Part shown: positions 13,031-19,943 of the stretch, piece after piece
How positions within the stretch are numbered: the stretch's first letter is position 1
Layout: each line of letters begins with the position of its first letter
Assembly: GCA_051414805.1 (NCBI GenBank)
Contig: CP166702.1
Location: forward strand, 1,674,001 to 1,738,000
Direction of reading: 5' to 3'
Source: Xenophilus sp003671765
Lineage (GTDB): Bacteria > Pseudomonadota > Gammaproteobacteria > Burkholderiales > Burkholderiaceae_C
DNA length: 64,000 bases
Position numbers and translations under genes: made by a program
Notes under the pieces: model-generated
Databases searched by the model: none
Told to the model about the DNA's origin: nothing
Seen by the model: only the letters and a program-made list of their open reading frames with translations

Positions 13031-13996
13031 TCAGGCGGACGCGGCGGCCCGCAGGTCCAGGTCCCACAGCAGGTCGGCGCCCAGCGGGAAGGTGCGGGCC
13101 GGCGGGCGCAGCGCCTCGCGCATCGCGTCGGCCCGGCGCACCTGCAGGCCCGGGTGGCCGGCACCGATCATGACCGGCGCGACCAGCAGGTGCAGGCGGT
13201 CCAGGCAGCCCTGGCGCACGAACTGCGACACCGTCACGCCGCCGCCTTCTACGAAGAGCAGGTCGAGTCCGCGCTCGCGCAACGCGGCCACCACCTCGGC
13301 CAGCGGCATCTGCCCGCGCAGCGCCGGGTTGCGCGGCACGGCGATCACGCGGTCGGCGCCCAGCCGTGCCACCGCGCGAGAGACATGCTCGGGATCGCAC
13401 ACCAGCAGCGTGGGCGCCTGCCCGTCGGTGAACACGCGCGCGCCGGCCGGCACGCGCAGGTTGGGGTCGATCACCACGCGCGTCGGGTTGGGGCCGGCGG
13501 CACGTCGGGTCGTGAGCTGGGGGTTGTCGAGGCAGGCGGTGCCGGCGCCGACGATCACCGCGTCGCACAGCGCGCGCAGCCGATGCACGTGGACCAGCCC
13601 TTCGGGGCCGTTGACGAAGAAGGAGTCGCCGTTGTGGGTGGCGATGCAGCCGTCCAGGCTCTGGCCCAGTTGGCCGACCACCCAGCGTGCGTCGTCGCGC
13701 TGGCGGTCGAGCAGCGGCTTGAAGAGCGCGAAGACGGCCTGCGACTCGCTGTCCCACTCGCCCTCCAGGACATAGCCGCCGCCGGCCGACCAGGCCGCCG
13801 GCAGGCCGGCCGTGCCAGGCGCTGCGCCCCGACGACGGCGTTCGGCGATCTCCAGGCACAGGGGCCAGAGCGCATCGAGGCCCCGTGGGGCCGGCGACGC
13901 GGAGAAGGGCAGGGGCAGGGCGCTCAGACGAGGGTCTCCCGGAGGGGGCTGCGTGGCGCCTGCGATCCGCGGGCTGGCCAGGCAGCGCTGGCGCAT
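13031..13996 (-). CDS. RibD C-terminal-type reductase (RibD family protein)
   Basis: NADPH-dependent pyrimidine reductase fold related to the C-terminal domain of RibD and to DHFR. The 321 residues hold an N-terminal part of about 90 residues without clear motif, then the reductase domain with GQLGQSLDGCIA, VIVGAGTACLDNPQLTTR, the Pro-rich RVVIDPNLRVP and the NADPH motif DLLFVEGGG. There is no deaminase domain, so it is not the bifunctional riboflavin enzyme. The ATG at 13996 was chosen; a GTG at 14035 would add 13 residues. It faces the PTPS-like/GT/MTase genes with a 10-bp gap and is probably part of the same pathway. Confidence 0.8.
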   Translation of the reverse strand: MRQRCLASPRIAGATQPPPGDPRLSALPLPFSASPAPRGLDALWPLCLEIAERRRRGAAPGTAGLPAAWSAGGGYVLEGEWDSESQAVFALFKPLLDRQRDDARWVVGQLGQSLDGCIATHNGDSFFVNGPEGLVHVHRLRALCDAVIVGAGTACLDNPQLTTRRAAGPNPTRVVIDPNLRVPAGARVFTDGQAPTLLVCDPEHVSRAVARLGADRVIAVPRNPALRGQMPLAEVVAALRERGLDLLFVEGGGVTVSQFVRQGCLDRLHLLVAPVMIGAGHPGLQVRRADAMREALRPPARTFPLGADLLWDLDLRAAASA

Positions 13997-14067
13997 GCTA
14001 GCAGCGGCGCATCGCGCTGCATGTAGTACGTCCACCCATGCGCGCCAGCCGCTGCTGGCGGGCGGCT

Positions 14068-15273
14068 TCAGGGCAGCGGCAACGGCCAGTGGCCGCCGTC
14101 GCGCGGCAGCAGGTGCCAGCGCGCGTCGGCGATGCCGTCGAAGGCGGTGCGGTAGCGTGGCGCGTCGCGGCCCTCGTCCGTCACGTCGCGGATCACCACG
14201 GCCTCGATGCGCACCGGGTGCTCGCGCGCGACCTCGGCGTAGATCTCCGGATCGGCCTCGCCCGAGTCGCCCACCAGCAGGAAGCGGCGCAGCGGGAAGT
14301 CGGCCAGCAACTGCTCGATCATCGCGCGCTTGTGGCGCCGCGAGTCCTGCTCGCCCGGCACCAGCGTGCGCCAGGTCGTGCTTTCGCGCAGGTGCATGCT
14401 GCCCGGCGGAAAGCCGGCGCTGCGCACGAAGTCCGACAGCGCCGGGAAGAGCTGGATCGGGCTGGCCGAGAGGTAGTGGAAGCGCGTGTCGGGCACGCGC
14501 GCCAGGCGCCGGTAGTGGGCCGCCATGCCGGGCGTGGCCTCGAAGGGGCGGGCGAAGGTGTTGAGCAGCATCTCGCGGCGGCTGTGCACCGCCGTGTGCT
14601 TGATCGTGTCGTCGATGTCCGAAATGACGGACAGGCCTTCGGCCGGCACCAGCAGCACCCGACCTTCCACGTGCCCCCAGGACCGTGCTGCGCCCGGTCC
14701 GCCCCCCGAGGGGGCCAAAAAGACTTGGGGCGGCCCGGCGTCTTTTTCCGCCCGCCGCAGGTCGCCACGCGGCATCTCGGCGCGAAAGCGCAGCCAGGGG
14801 GCGTCTCGCGTCGCGTCGGCGGGCGGCGCTACCACGACGCGCGCCTGCGTTCGACCGGCGCGGTCGGTGGGCGGCAGGCGCAGCGCGGGCTGGTCGCCGC
14901 CGAACACGACGTCGATCTGCTTGCCGTCCTCCGACTCGGCATGGAAGAGGGCGGCCCGCTGGCGGAAGCGCAGCTGCGCGGCCGGGCTCATCTTCGACAG
15001 GCGCAGCCCCAGGTAGCGCGCGAAGGCGGTGTTCAGGCCGCGCAGGTGGTCGGGCTCGTAGACCCAGGCATGCACCTCGGCCTCGATGCGGCCGTCCTCG
15101 AGCCAGCGGGCCGTGCTGGGCAGGAAGAGCACGCGTTCGTCGGCCTCCAGCGCTTCGGCGGCGCGCACGCGCGCGCGGGGCCAGCCCAGGGCCATCAGCG
15201 CGAGGCCCGCCGCGGCTGCCAATTGCCGGCGGCGCGGCCGGTGTGCCGCAGCGGGCCCATGTTCAGGCGTCAC
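14068..15273 (-). CDS. App1-like phosphatidate phosphatase (DUF2183)
   Basis: The catalytic motif SDIDDTIK (DxDxT) and the LVGDSGEADPEIY segment identify the HAD-like App1/DUF2183 family. The most likely start is a GTG at 15273 overlapping the folA stop, giving 401 residues with a Tat-like leader (RRRQLAAAAGLALMALGW). Exported location is inferred. Between RAEMPRGDLRR and EGRVLLVP the gene contains an in-frame palindromic repeat (14673-14747) that encodes about 27 low-complexity residues just before the catalytic motif. It is last in the thyA-folA-app1 run. Confidence 0.8.
   Translation of the reverse strand: MTPEHGPAAAHRPRRRQLAAAAGLALMALGWPRARVRAAEALEADERVLFLPSTARWLEDGRIEAEVHAWVYEPDHLRGLNTAFARYLGLRLSKMSPAAQLRFRQRAALFHAESEDGKQIDVVFGGDQPALRLPPTDRAGRTQARVVVAPPADATRDAPWLRFRAEMPRGDLRRAEKDAGPPQVFLAPSGGGPGAARSWGHVEGRVLLVPAEGLSVISDIDDTIKHTAVHSRREMLLNTFARPFEATPGMAAHYRRLARVPDTRFHYLSASPIQLFPALSDFVRSAGFPPGSMHLRESTTWRTLVPGEQDSRRHKRAMIEQLLADFPLRRFLLVGDSGEADPEIYAEVAREHPVRIEAVVIRDVTDEGRDAPRYRTAFDGIADARWHLLPRDGGHWPLPLP
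14673..14747 (-). repeat. Variable-stem hairpin repeat, copy C, inside the App1-like gene
   Basis: Stem AAAAAGAC (14717-14724) and GTCTTTTT (14740-14747) enclose the 15-base loop TTGGGGCGGCCCGGC, identical to copy B at 61279-61293. The part at 14673-14716 carries the CCCCCCGAGGGGG hairpin and matches copies A and B. The element is antisense relative to copy B with respect to the host gene and keeps the reading frame open. Confidence 0.8.
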
Positions 15274-15754
15274 GCTCGTAGACGACGAAGGCGAAGGGCA
15301 GCCCGTCCTTGGCCGAGACATGCGCCTCGCGCGCGGTCTCGCGCCACGCAGCGCCGAGCGTGGGCGCGTGCGCATCGCCCTCGAAGTCGCGGTCGATCTC
15401 GGTCACGACCGCGCGCTGCGCCAGCGGCTCGGCCGCGGCATAGATCTGCGCGCCGCCCATCACCCAGACTTCCGGCTCCTGCTCACAAATCGATAGCGCC
15501 TCGCGCAGGCTGGATGCGCGCTGCGCCCCGGTTTCGTTCCAATCTTCCTGCCGGGTCACGACGATGTTCCGGCGCCCCGGCAGCGGCCGGAAGCGCGGCG
15601 GCAGCGAGTCCCAGGTCTTGCGGCCCATCACCACCGGGCAGCCCGCCGTCATGCGCTTGAAGTGCGCCATGTCCTCGGGCAGGTGCCAGGGCAGGTCGCC
15701 GTTCACGCCGATCACGCCGTTGGCGGCGCGGGCGTAGATGAGGTTGACGCGCAT
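15263..15754 (-). CDS. folA: Dihydrofolate reductase
   Basis: Reduces dihydrofolate with NADPH, regenerating tetrahydrofolate consumed by ThyA next door. The 163 residues include the N-terminal NGVIGVNGDLPWHLPEDM substrate loop, the GRKTWDSLP motif, NIVVTRQ and the cofactor motif VWVMGGAQIY. The gene starts 21 bp after thyA and its stop overlaps the GTG start of the App1-like gene, so thyA, folA and app1 form an operon. The segment around 15485-15530 shows slight similarity to the short double-hairpin repeats but has normal protein length. Confidence 0.96.
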   Translation of the reverse strand: MRVNLIYARAANGVIGVNGDLPWHLPEDMAHFKRMTAGCPVVMGRKTWDSLPPRFRPLPGRRNIVVTRQEDWNETGAQRASSLREALSICEQEPEVWVMGGAQIYAAAEPLAQRAVVTEIDRDFEGDAHAPTLGAAWRETAREAHVSAKDGLPFAFVVYERDA

Positions 15755-15775
15755 CGGCGGCTTCTTTCGCTCTCT

Positions 15776-16597
15776 TCAGACGGCCACGGGCGCCTTGATG
15801 GCCGGATGCGGGTCGTAGCCCTCGAAGTGGAAGTCCTCGTACCGGTAGTCGAAGATCGAGGGCGGCCGGCGCGCAATGTGCAGCGTGGGATAGGGCCGCG
15901 GCTCGCGGCTCAGTTGCAGCGCCACCTGCTCGGCGTGGTTGCTGTAGATGTGGCAGTCGCCGCCGGTCCAGATGAAGTCGCCCACCTGAAGGTCGCACTG
16001 CTGCGCCACCATGTGCGTGAGCAGCGCGTAGCTGGCGATGTTGAAGGGCACGCCCAGGAAGATGTCGGCGCTGCGCTGGTAGAGCTGGCACGACAGCTTG
16101 CCTTCGGCCACATAGAACTGGAAGAAGGCGTGGCACGGCATCAGCGCCATCTTGTCGAGCTCGGCCACGTTCCAGGCGCTCACGATGATGCGGCGCGAGT
16201 CGGGATTGGTCTTGAGCGTCTGGATCACCTGCGCGATCTGGTCGATGTGGCCGCCGTCGGGCGTGGGCCAACTGCGCCACTGCACGCCGTACACCGGGCC
16301 CAGGTCGCCGTCCTCGCGCGCCCATTCGTCCCAGATCGTCACGCCGCGCTCGCGCAGCCAGTTGTTGTCCGACGAGCCCTGCAGGAACCACAGCAGCTCG
16401 TGGATGATGGACTTGAGGTGCACCTTCTTGGTCGTGACCAGCGGAAAGCCCTCGTTCAGGTCGAAGCGCATCTGGTAGCCGAACACGCTCTTCGTGCCGG
16501 TGCCGGTGCGGTCGCTCTTGAAGACGCCGGTCTGGTCGACGTGGCGCATGAAGTCTTCGTACTGGTGGCGGATGGGGCGAGTCATGGGAGCGTTCAT
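15776..16597 (-). CDS. thyA: Thymidylate synthase
   Basis: Methylates dUMP to dTMP using methylene-tetrahydrofolate. The 273-residue protein has the conserved SDRTGTGTKSVFG, the GPVYGVQWR motif, catalytic Cys155 in LMPCHAFFQF, QRSADIFLGVPFNIASYA and HIYSNHAEQ. The ATG at 16597 abuts the stem of palindromic repeat A with no evident Shine-Dalgarno sequence; an ATG at 16585 is a possible alternative with no better ribosome site. First gene of the thyA-folA-app1 run. Confidence 0.96.
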   Translation of the reverse strand: MNAPMTRPIRHQYEDFMRHVDQTGVFKSDRTGTGTKSVFGYQMRFDLNEGFPLVTTKKVHLKSIIHELLWFLQGSSDNNWLRERGVTIWDEWAREDGDLGPVYGVQWRSWPTPDGGHIDQIAQVIQTLKTNPDSRRIIVSAWNVAELDKMALMPCHAFFQFYVAEGKLSCQLYQRSADIFLGVPFNIASYALLTHMVAQQCDLQVGDFIWTGGDCHIYSNHAEQVALQLSREPRPYPTLHIARRPPSIFDYRYEDFHFEGYDPHPAIKAPVAV

Positions 16598-16680
16598 GTC
16601 AGTGGCGCCCGGCCGCCCGAAGCCGCTGACGCGCCCCCTCGGGGGGCAGCGGACCTCGCGAAGCGGGGGAGCGTGGGGGT
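16598..16680 (-). repeat. Variable-stem hairpin repeat, copy A, between ccdB and thyA
   Basis: GTCAGTGGC (16598-16606) pairs with GCCGCTGAC (16622-16630), 8 of 9 bases, around the loop GCCCGGCCGCCCGAA. Next come a CCCCCTCGGGGGG hairpin and a tail ending GAGCGTGGGGG. Reverse-complemented, the whole block matches copy B inside the ABC permease gene. It fills the whole gap between the ccdB stop and the thyA start, so it may affect thyA translation. Confidence 0.85.
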
Positions 16681-16686
16681 TTCATC

Positions 16687-17001
16687 TCAGTAGGAGCCGA
16701 ACAGCGTGTCCAGGGCTCGGATGATGGCATCGGACTGGGTGCGAAGGTTGAGGACGGCGTGGCGCAGTTCGGCCGCAGGGAAGGCGGCGATCGCGGGCGT
16801 GTCGAGCACGACCGGGTGGCCGTCGACGTCGAACAGCGGGTTCAGGTCGCGCATGGGCGGACCGAAGAGTTTGGCAGTGCGCATCGGCAGCACGACGCGC
16901 GTGTCCATGCTGCTGATGTAGTCATTCTGGATGTCGAGCAGGAAAGGCGTGAACTTCCGCAGTGCCGCGTCGGGGTGGCGAAAGACGTCGAAGCGGGCCA
17001 C
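16687..17001 (-). CDS. ccdB: CcdB-family toxin
   Basis: Chromosomal CcdB homologue, 104 residues, near the usual 101. Visible family features are the N-terminal FDVFRHP strand, FLLDIQNDYI, TRVVLPMRTAKLF and the C-terminal helix ending in LFGSY in place of the typical MFWGI-like end that contacts gyrase. CcdB proteins poison DNA gyrase when the antitoxin is lost. The start is GTG, 1 bp after the ccdA stop, which should lower toxin relative to antitoxin synthesis. Whether this copy is still toxic is unknown because the terminal Trp-Gly-Ile of F-plasmid CcdB is not conserved. Confidence 0.88.
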   Translation of the reverse strand: MARFDVFRHPDAALRKFTPFLLDIQNDYISSMDTRVVLPMRTAKLFGPPMRDLNPLFDVDGHPVVLDTPAIAAFPAAELRHAVLNLRTQSDAIIRALDTLFGSY

Positions 17002-17002
17002 G

Positions 17003-17242
17003 TCAGAAGCTGCGGTACTTGGCCAGGGGCAGGCCTTCCTTGGCGATGCGGGCGTTGTAGGCGGCCACGGCTTCGCGGTTGTCCTCGTTCCAGCGCTCCC
17101 AGTAGCGGCGCTGTACCTCGGCCGCCAGCAGCTCGTCGACCGTCTGCGACAGGTTCATGCCCATCTCCCGGGCCATTTCGAGCACCTTGGAGTTGAGCGA
17201 CAGATTGGTGGCTTTCTTGGGCGCGTTGTCGAAGCGAAGCAT
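17003..17242 (-). CDS. ccdA: CcdA-family antitoxin
   Basis: The 79-residue partner of the downstream toxin. The N-terminal part (KKATNLSLNSKVLEMAREMG) is the ribbon-helix-helix DNA-binding region and the C-terminal part (RYWERWNEDNREAVAAYNAR) is the flexible toxin-binding tail typical of CcdA. The pair is expected to repress its own promoter; a candidate -10 and inverted repeat lie just upstream. It precedes ccdB by one base, so translation is coupled. Confidence 0.9.
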   Translation of the reverse strand: MLRFDNAPKKATNLSLNSKVLEMAREMGMNLSQTVDELLAAEVQRRYWERWNEDNREAVAAYNARIAKEGLPLAKYRSF

Positions 17243-17266
17243 GGCCTTCCCGGTGGGGCATGACGG

Positions 17267-17287
17267 ATGCGCATATTTTAGGCGCAT
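17267..17287 (-). promoter_or_regulatory. Candidate ccdAB promoter and operator
   Basis: On the minus strand a TAAAAT -10-like box (17275-17280) lies 33 bp before the ccdA ATG. It is flanked by the perfect inverted repeat ATGCGC / GCGCAT (17267-17272 and 17282-17287), a suitable site for autorepression by the CcdA ribbon-helix-helix domain. No clear -35 box is visible. Confidence 0.45.
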
Positions 17288-17338
17288 GTCCGATGAGGCA
17301 TCGCGTGCGGGCATCGCGGCGCATGGTCCAATCGGCCC

Positions 17339-17614
17339 ATGTCGACCTTCGCCCCGGCCTGCCGCAGCGGCTGCGCCGCCTGCTGCATCGCGCCCTCCAT
17401 CAGCTCGCCCATTCCCGGCATGCCCGACGGCAAGCCGGCGGGCGTGCCCTGCGTGCAGCTCGACGAGGCTTTGCGCTGCCGCCTGTTCGGCCGGCCCGAG
17501 CGGCCGGCGGTGTGCAGCGGCCTGCAGCCCGCGGTCGACATGTGCGGCGCGGACCGCAGCGCGGCGCTGGCCTGGCTGGGCCGGCTGGAGCGCGAAACCG
17601 CGCCCACCGTCTGA
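17339..17614 (+). CDS. YkgJ-family cysteine-cluster protein
   Basis: A 91-residue protein with the CxxxCxxCC cluster near the N terminus (C8, C12, C15, C16 in CRSGCAACC) and further cysteines at VPC, LRC, AVCSG and DMCG, the pattern of the YkgJ/UPF0153 family, probably an iron- or zinc-binding protein. The function of the family is not established. It starts divergently from ccdA with about 95 bp between, and the DUF1232 gene follows after 4 bp. Confidence 0.85.
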   Translation: MSTFAPACRSGCAACCIAPSISSPIPGMPDGKPAGVPCVQLDEALRCRLFGRPERPAVCSGLQPAVDMCGADRSAALAWLGRLERETAPTV

Positions 17615-17618
17615 ATCG

Positions 17619-18020
17619 ATGGCGCTCAGCGATCGGTTGCGCGGCTGGGCCCGGCGCGTCAAGCGCGACGGCGTGACGCTGTGGTTCGCCGGCCGGCACC
17701 CGGGCACGCCCTGGCTGGCCAAGGCCCTCGGCGTGTTCGTGGTCGCCTATGCGCTGAGCCCGATCGACCTGGTGCCCGACTTCATCCCAGTGCTGGGCTA
17801 CCTCGACGACGTGCTGCTGCTGCCCGCGCTCATCTGGCTGGCGATCCGCCTGCTGCCGCCCGAGGTGCTGGCCGAATGCCGTGCGCAGGCCGAGGCCTGG
17901 ATGGCGGCGCAGGGCGCCAAGCCGCGCAGCCGCATGGGTGCGGTGCTCGTCGTCGCGGTGTGGATCGCCGTCGCCGTGGCGCTCTGGTACTGGCTGGCGC
18001 CGCGCTTCGCGGCGGGCTGA
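17619..18020 (+). CDS. DUF1232 (YkvA-type) membrane protein
   Basis: The 133 residues contain the family signature ALSPIDLVPDFIPVLGYLDD in a hydrophobic segment, a second hydrophobic helix (LLLPALIWLAIRLLP) and a C-terminal membrane helix (VLVVAVWIAVAVALWYWL). DUF1232 proteins are small bacterial membrane proteins of unknown function. The ATG is 4 bp after the YkgJ-type gene, so the two are probably co-transcribed. The gene ends 9 bp from the convergent FAD-oxidase gene. Confidence 0.85.
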   Translation: MALSDRLRGWARRVKRDGVTLWFAGRHPGTPWLAKALGVFVVAYALSPIDLVPDFIPVLGYLDDVLLLPALIWLAIRLLPPEVLAECRAQAEAWMAAQGAKPRSRMGAVLVVAVWIAVAVALWYWLAPRFAAG

Positions 18021-18029
18021 ACCCGTGGC

Positions 18030-19451
18030 TCAGGCGCGCAGCACGCGCCCGGGGTTCAGCAGGTTGTGCGGATCGAGCGCGCCCTTGATGGCGCGCATCA
18101 TGCCCATCGCCACCGGCGACTTGTGCTTCTCGAGCTTGTGGACCTTGAGCTCGCCGATGCCATGCTCGGCCGAGAAGGATCCGCCGAATTTCTCCACCTG
18201 GTCGTACACCAGCGTGTTCACCCGTTCCTCCTGCTCGCGCAGGAACACCTTCGCATCGCCATCGACCGGGGCCTGCACGTTGTAGTGCAGGTTGCCGTCG
18301 CCCAGGTGGCCGAAGTTGACCAGGCGCACGCCGGCGATCTCCTTTTGCAGCAGCGCATCGGTCTCGGCCACGAAGGCCGGGATGCGCGACACGCCGATGG
18401 AGATGTCGTGCTTGATGTTCAGGCCCTCTTCGGCCTGCGCGAGCGGGATGCTCTCGCGGATGTGCCAGAGCTGGTGCGCCTGCGTCAGGTTCTCGGCGAT
18501 CACCGCATCGGTCACGCAGCCGTCCTCGAAGGCGCTTTCCAGCAGCGCCTCGAAGCGCGCGCGGGCATGGTCTTCGGATTCGCTGTCCGAGTTCTCCAAG
18601 AGAACGCAATACGGCGTCGCCTCTTCGCCCAGGAAAGGCACGCGCAGCTGCGGCATGTGCTTGCCCACCAGGCTCAGCGCGAACTGGCCCATCACCTCGA
18701 AGCCGGTGAGGCCGGCGCCCAGCTTCTGATGCGCCAGGCCCAGCAGCCGGACGGCATGGTCGAGCGAGGGCACCGCGGCCCAGGCCGTGAGCTGCGCCGC
18801 CGGCAGCGGGTACAGCTTCATCGTGGCGGCGGTGATGATGCCCAGCGTGCCCTCGCTGCCCACCAGCAGGTCGCGCAGGTCGTAGCCGGTGTTGTCCTTG
18901 CGCAGGCCACTGGTGCCGTGCCACACCTCGCCCTGGGCCGTGACCACTTCCAGGCCCAGGCACAGCTCGCGGGCATTGCCGTAGCGCACCACCTGCGTGC
19001 CGCCGGCGTTGGTCGCGAGGTTGCCGCCGATCGTGCAGCTGCCCTCGGCCGCCAGGCTCAGGGGGAACAGAAAGCCCGCCTTCTCGGCAGCCTCCTGCAG
19101 CACCTGCAGCACGCAGCCGGCCTCGACGGTGACCGTCAGGTTGGCGGCATCGATCTCGCGGATGGCGTTCAGGCGCGTGAGGCTCAGCACCACCTGCGTG
19201 CCGGAGCCGTCGGGCACCGAGCCCACGGCCAGCCCCGTGTTGCCGCCCTGCGGGACGATCGCGGTGCCGGCTGCCGCGCAGGCCTTGATGATGCGCGCCA
19301 CCTCGTCGGTGCTGCCGGGCCGCACCACGGCCAGCGCCTTGCCGCGGGCGCGCTTGCGCCAGTCCTGCTCCCAGGCGCTCAGGTCGCCGTCGGTCAGCAC
19401 GTGGGTGGCGCCGACGATGGCGCGCAGGTCGTCGATCAGGGAAGTGCTCAT
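18030..19451 (-). CDS. FAD-linked oxidase (GlcD/D-2-hydroxyacid dehydrogenase family)
   Basis: The 473-residue flavoprotein of the vanillyl-alcohol oxidase fold has an N-terminal FAD-binding half with VPQGGNTGLAVGSVPDG and EGSCTIGGNLATNAGGTQVV. The C-terminal half carries HLGDGNLHYN and SAEHGIGELKVHKL, typical of D-lactate/D-2-hydroxyglutarate/glycolate dehydrogenases. No iron-sulfur domain is attached. The exact hydroxy-acid substrate cannot be told. Its ATG overlaps the stop of the DUF2069 gene (ATGA). Confidence 0.9.
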   Translation of the reverse strand: MSTSLIDDLRAIVGATHVLTDGDLSAWEQDWRKRARGKALAVVRPGSTDEVARIIKACAAAGTAIVPQGGNTGLAVGSVPDGSGTQVVLSLTRLNAIREIDAANLTVTVEAGCVLQVLQEAAEKAGFLFPLSLAAEGSCTIGGNLATNAGGTQVVRYGNARELCLGLEVVTAQGEVWHGTSGLRKDNTGYDLRDLLVGSEGTLGIITAATMKLYPLPAAQLTAWAAVPSLDHAVRLLGLAHQKLGAGLTGFEVMGQFALSLVGKHMPQLRVPFLGEEATPYCVLLENSDSESEDHARARFEALLESAFEDGCVTDAVIAENLTQAHQLWHIRESIPLAQAEEGLNIKHDISIGVSRIPAFVAETDALLQKEIAGVRLVNFGHLGDGNLHYNVQAPVDGDAKVFLREQEERVNTLVYDQVEKFGGSFSAEHGIGELKVHKLEKHKSPVAMGMMRAIKGALDPHNLLNPGRVLRA

Positions 19452-19861
19452 GGGGAGGAAGCGGTGGCAGGAGGGGTCGCGGTGACGGCGGCGCGCAGCC
19501 GCAGCCGCACATGCCAGGCGCAGGCCGCGAAGAGCGTCAGGCACAGCAGGATCTCGAGGCCCGCCAGCGCGCGGCTGACGGCCGTGGTGTCGCTCCACGC
19601 GCGCACCACGCCTTCGGTGAAGTAGAGCCAGACCAGCAGACTGACCCAGCGGTAGGTGTACATGCGGTTCTTCAGCAGCCCGGCCAGCGGCAGCACCAGC
19701 GGCAGCACCTTCAGCGCCAGCCACGAGCCGCCCGGGCGCAGGGGCGCCAGCCACATCTCCCACGCGAAGCCCAGCGCGATCAGGCCGACCAGGCTGCCCA
19801 CGGCCAGGCGGCGCGTGGCAAGCACGGCGGGCGAGGGGACGGGGAGGAGAGGGGTGTTCAC
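19448..19861 (-). CDS. DUF2069 inner-membrane protein
   Basis: A small multi-span membrane protein with four hydrophobic segments and the family motif LKNRMYTYRW followed by LVWLYFTEGVVRAW. The best start is a GTG at 19861 giving 137 residues; an upstream ATG would run into the divergent yihY promoter region. The stop overlaps the FAD-oxidase ATG by 4 bp, so the pair is co-translated. Function of the family is unknown. Confidence 0.8.
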   Translation of the reverse strand: MNTPLLPVPSPAVLATRRLAVGSLVGLIALGFAWEMWLAPLRPGGSWLALKVLPLVLPLAGLLKNRMYTYRWVSLLVWLYFTEGVVRAWSDTTAVSRALAGLEILLCLTLFAACAWHVRLRLRAAVTATPPATASSP

Positions 19862-19943
19862 GAGAGACGGCGGGGCGGGGCAAACGGGGCACGGCGCCTC
19901 GGGCTCGGCAGCGCACGCAGGGGCGAATGGCATGATACCGGCC

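Noticed and set aside
15481..15540. Possible short double-hairpin repeat inside folA
   Set aside because: GCTATCGATTTGTGAGC on the minus strand resembles the first hairpin, but the second hairpin and T-rich end are missing and the protein length is normal for DHFR.
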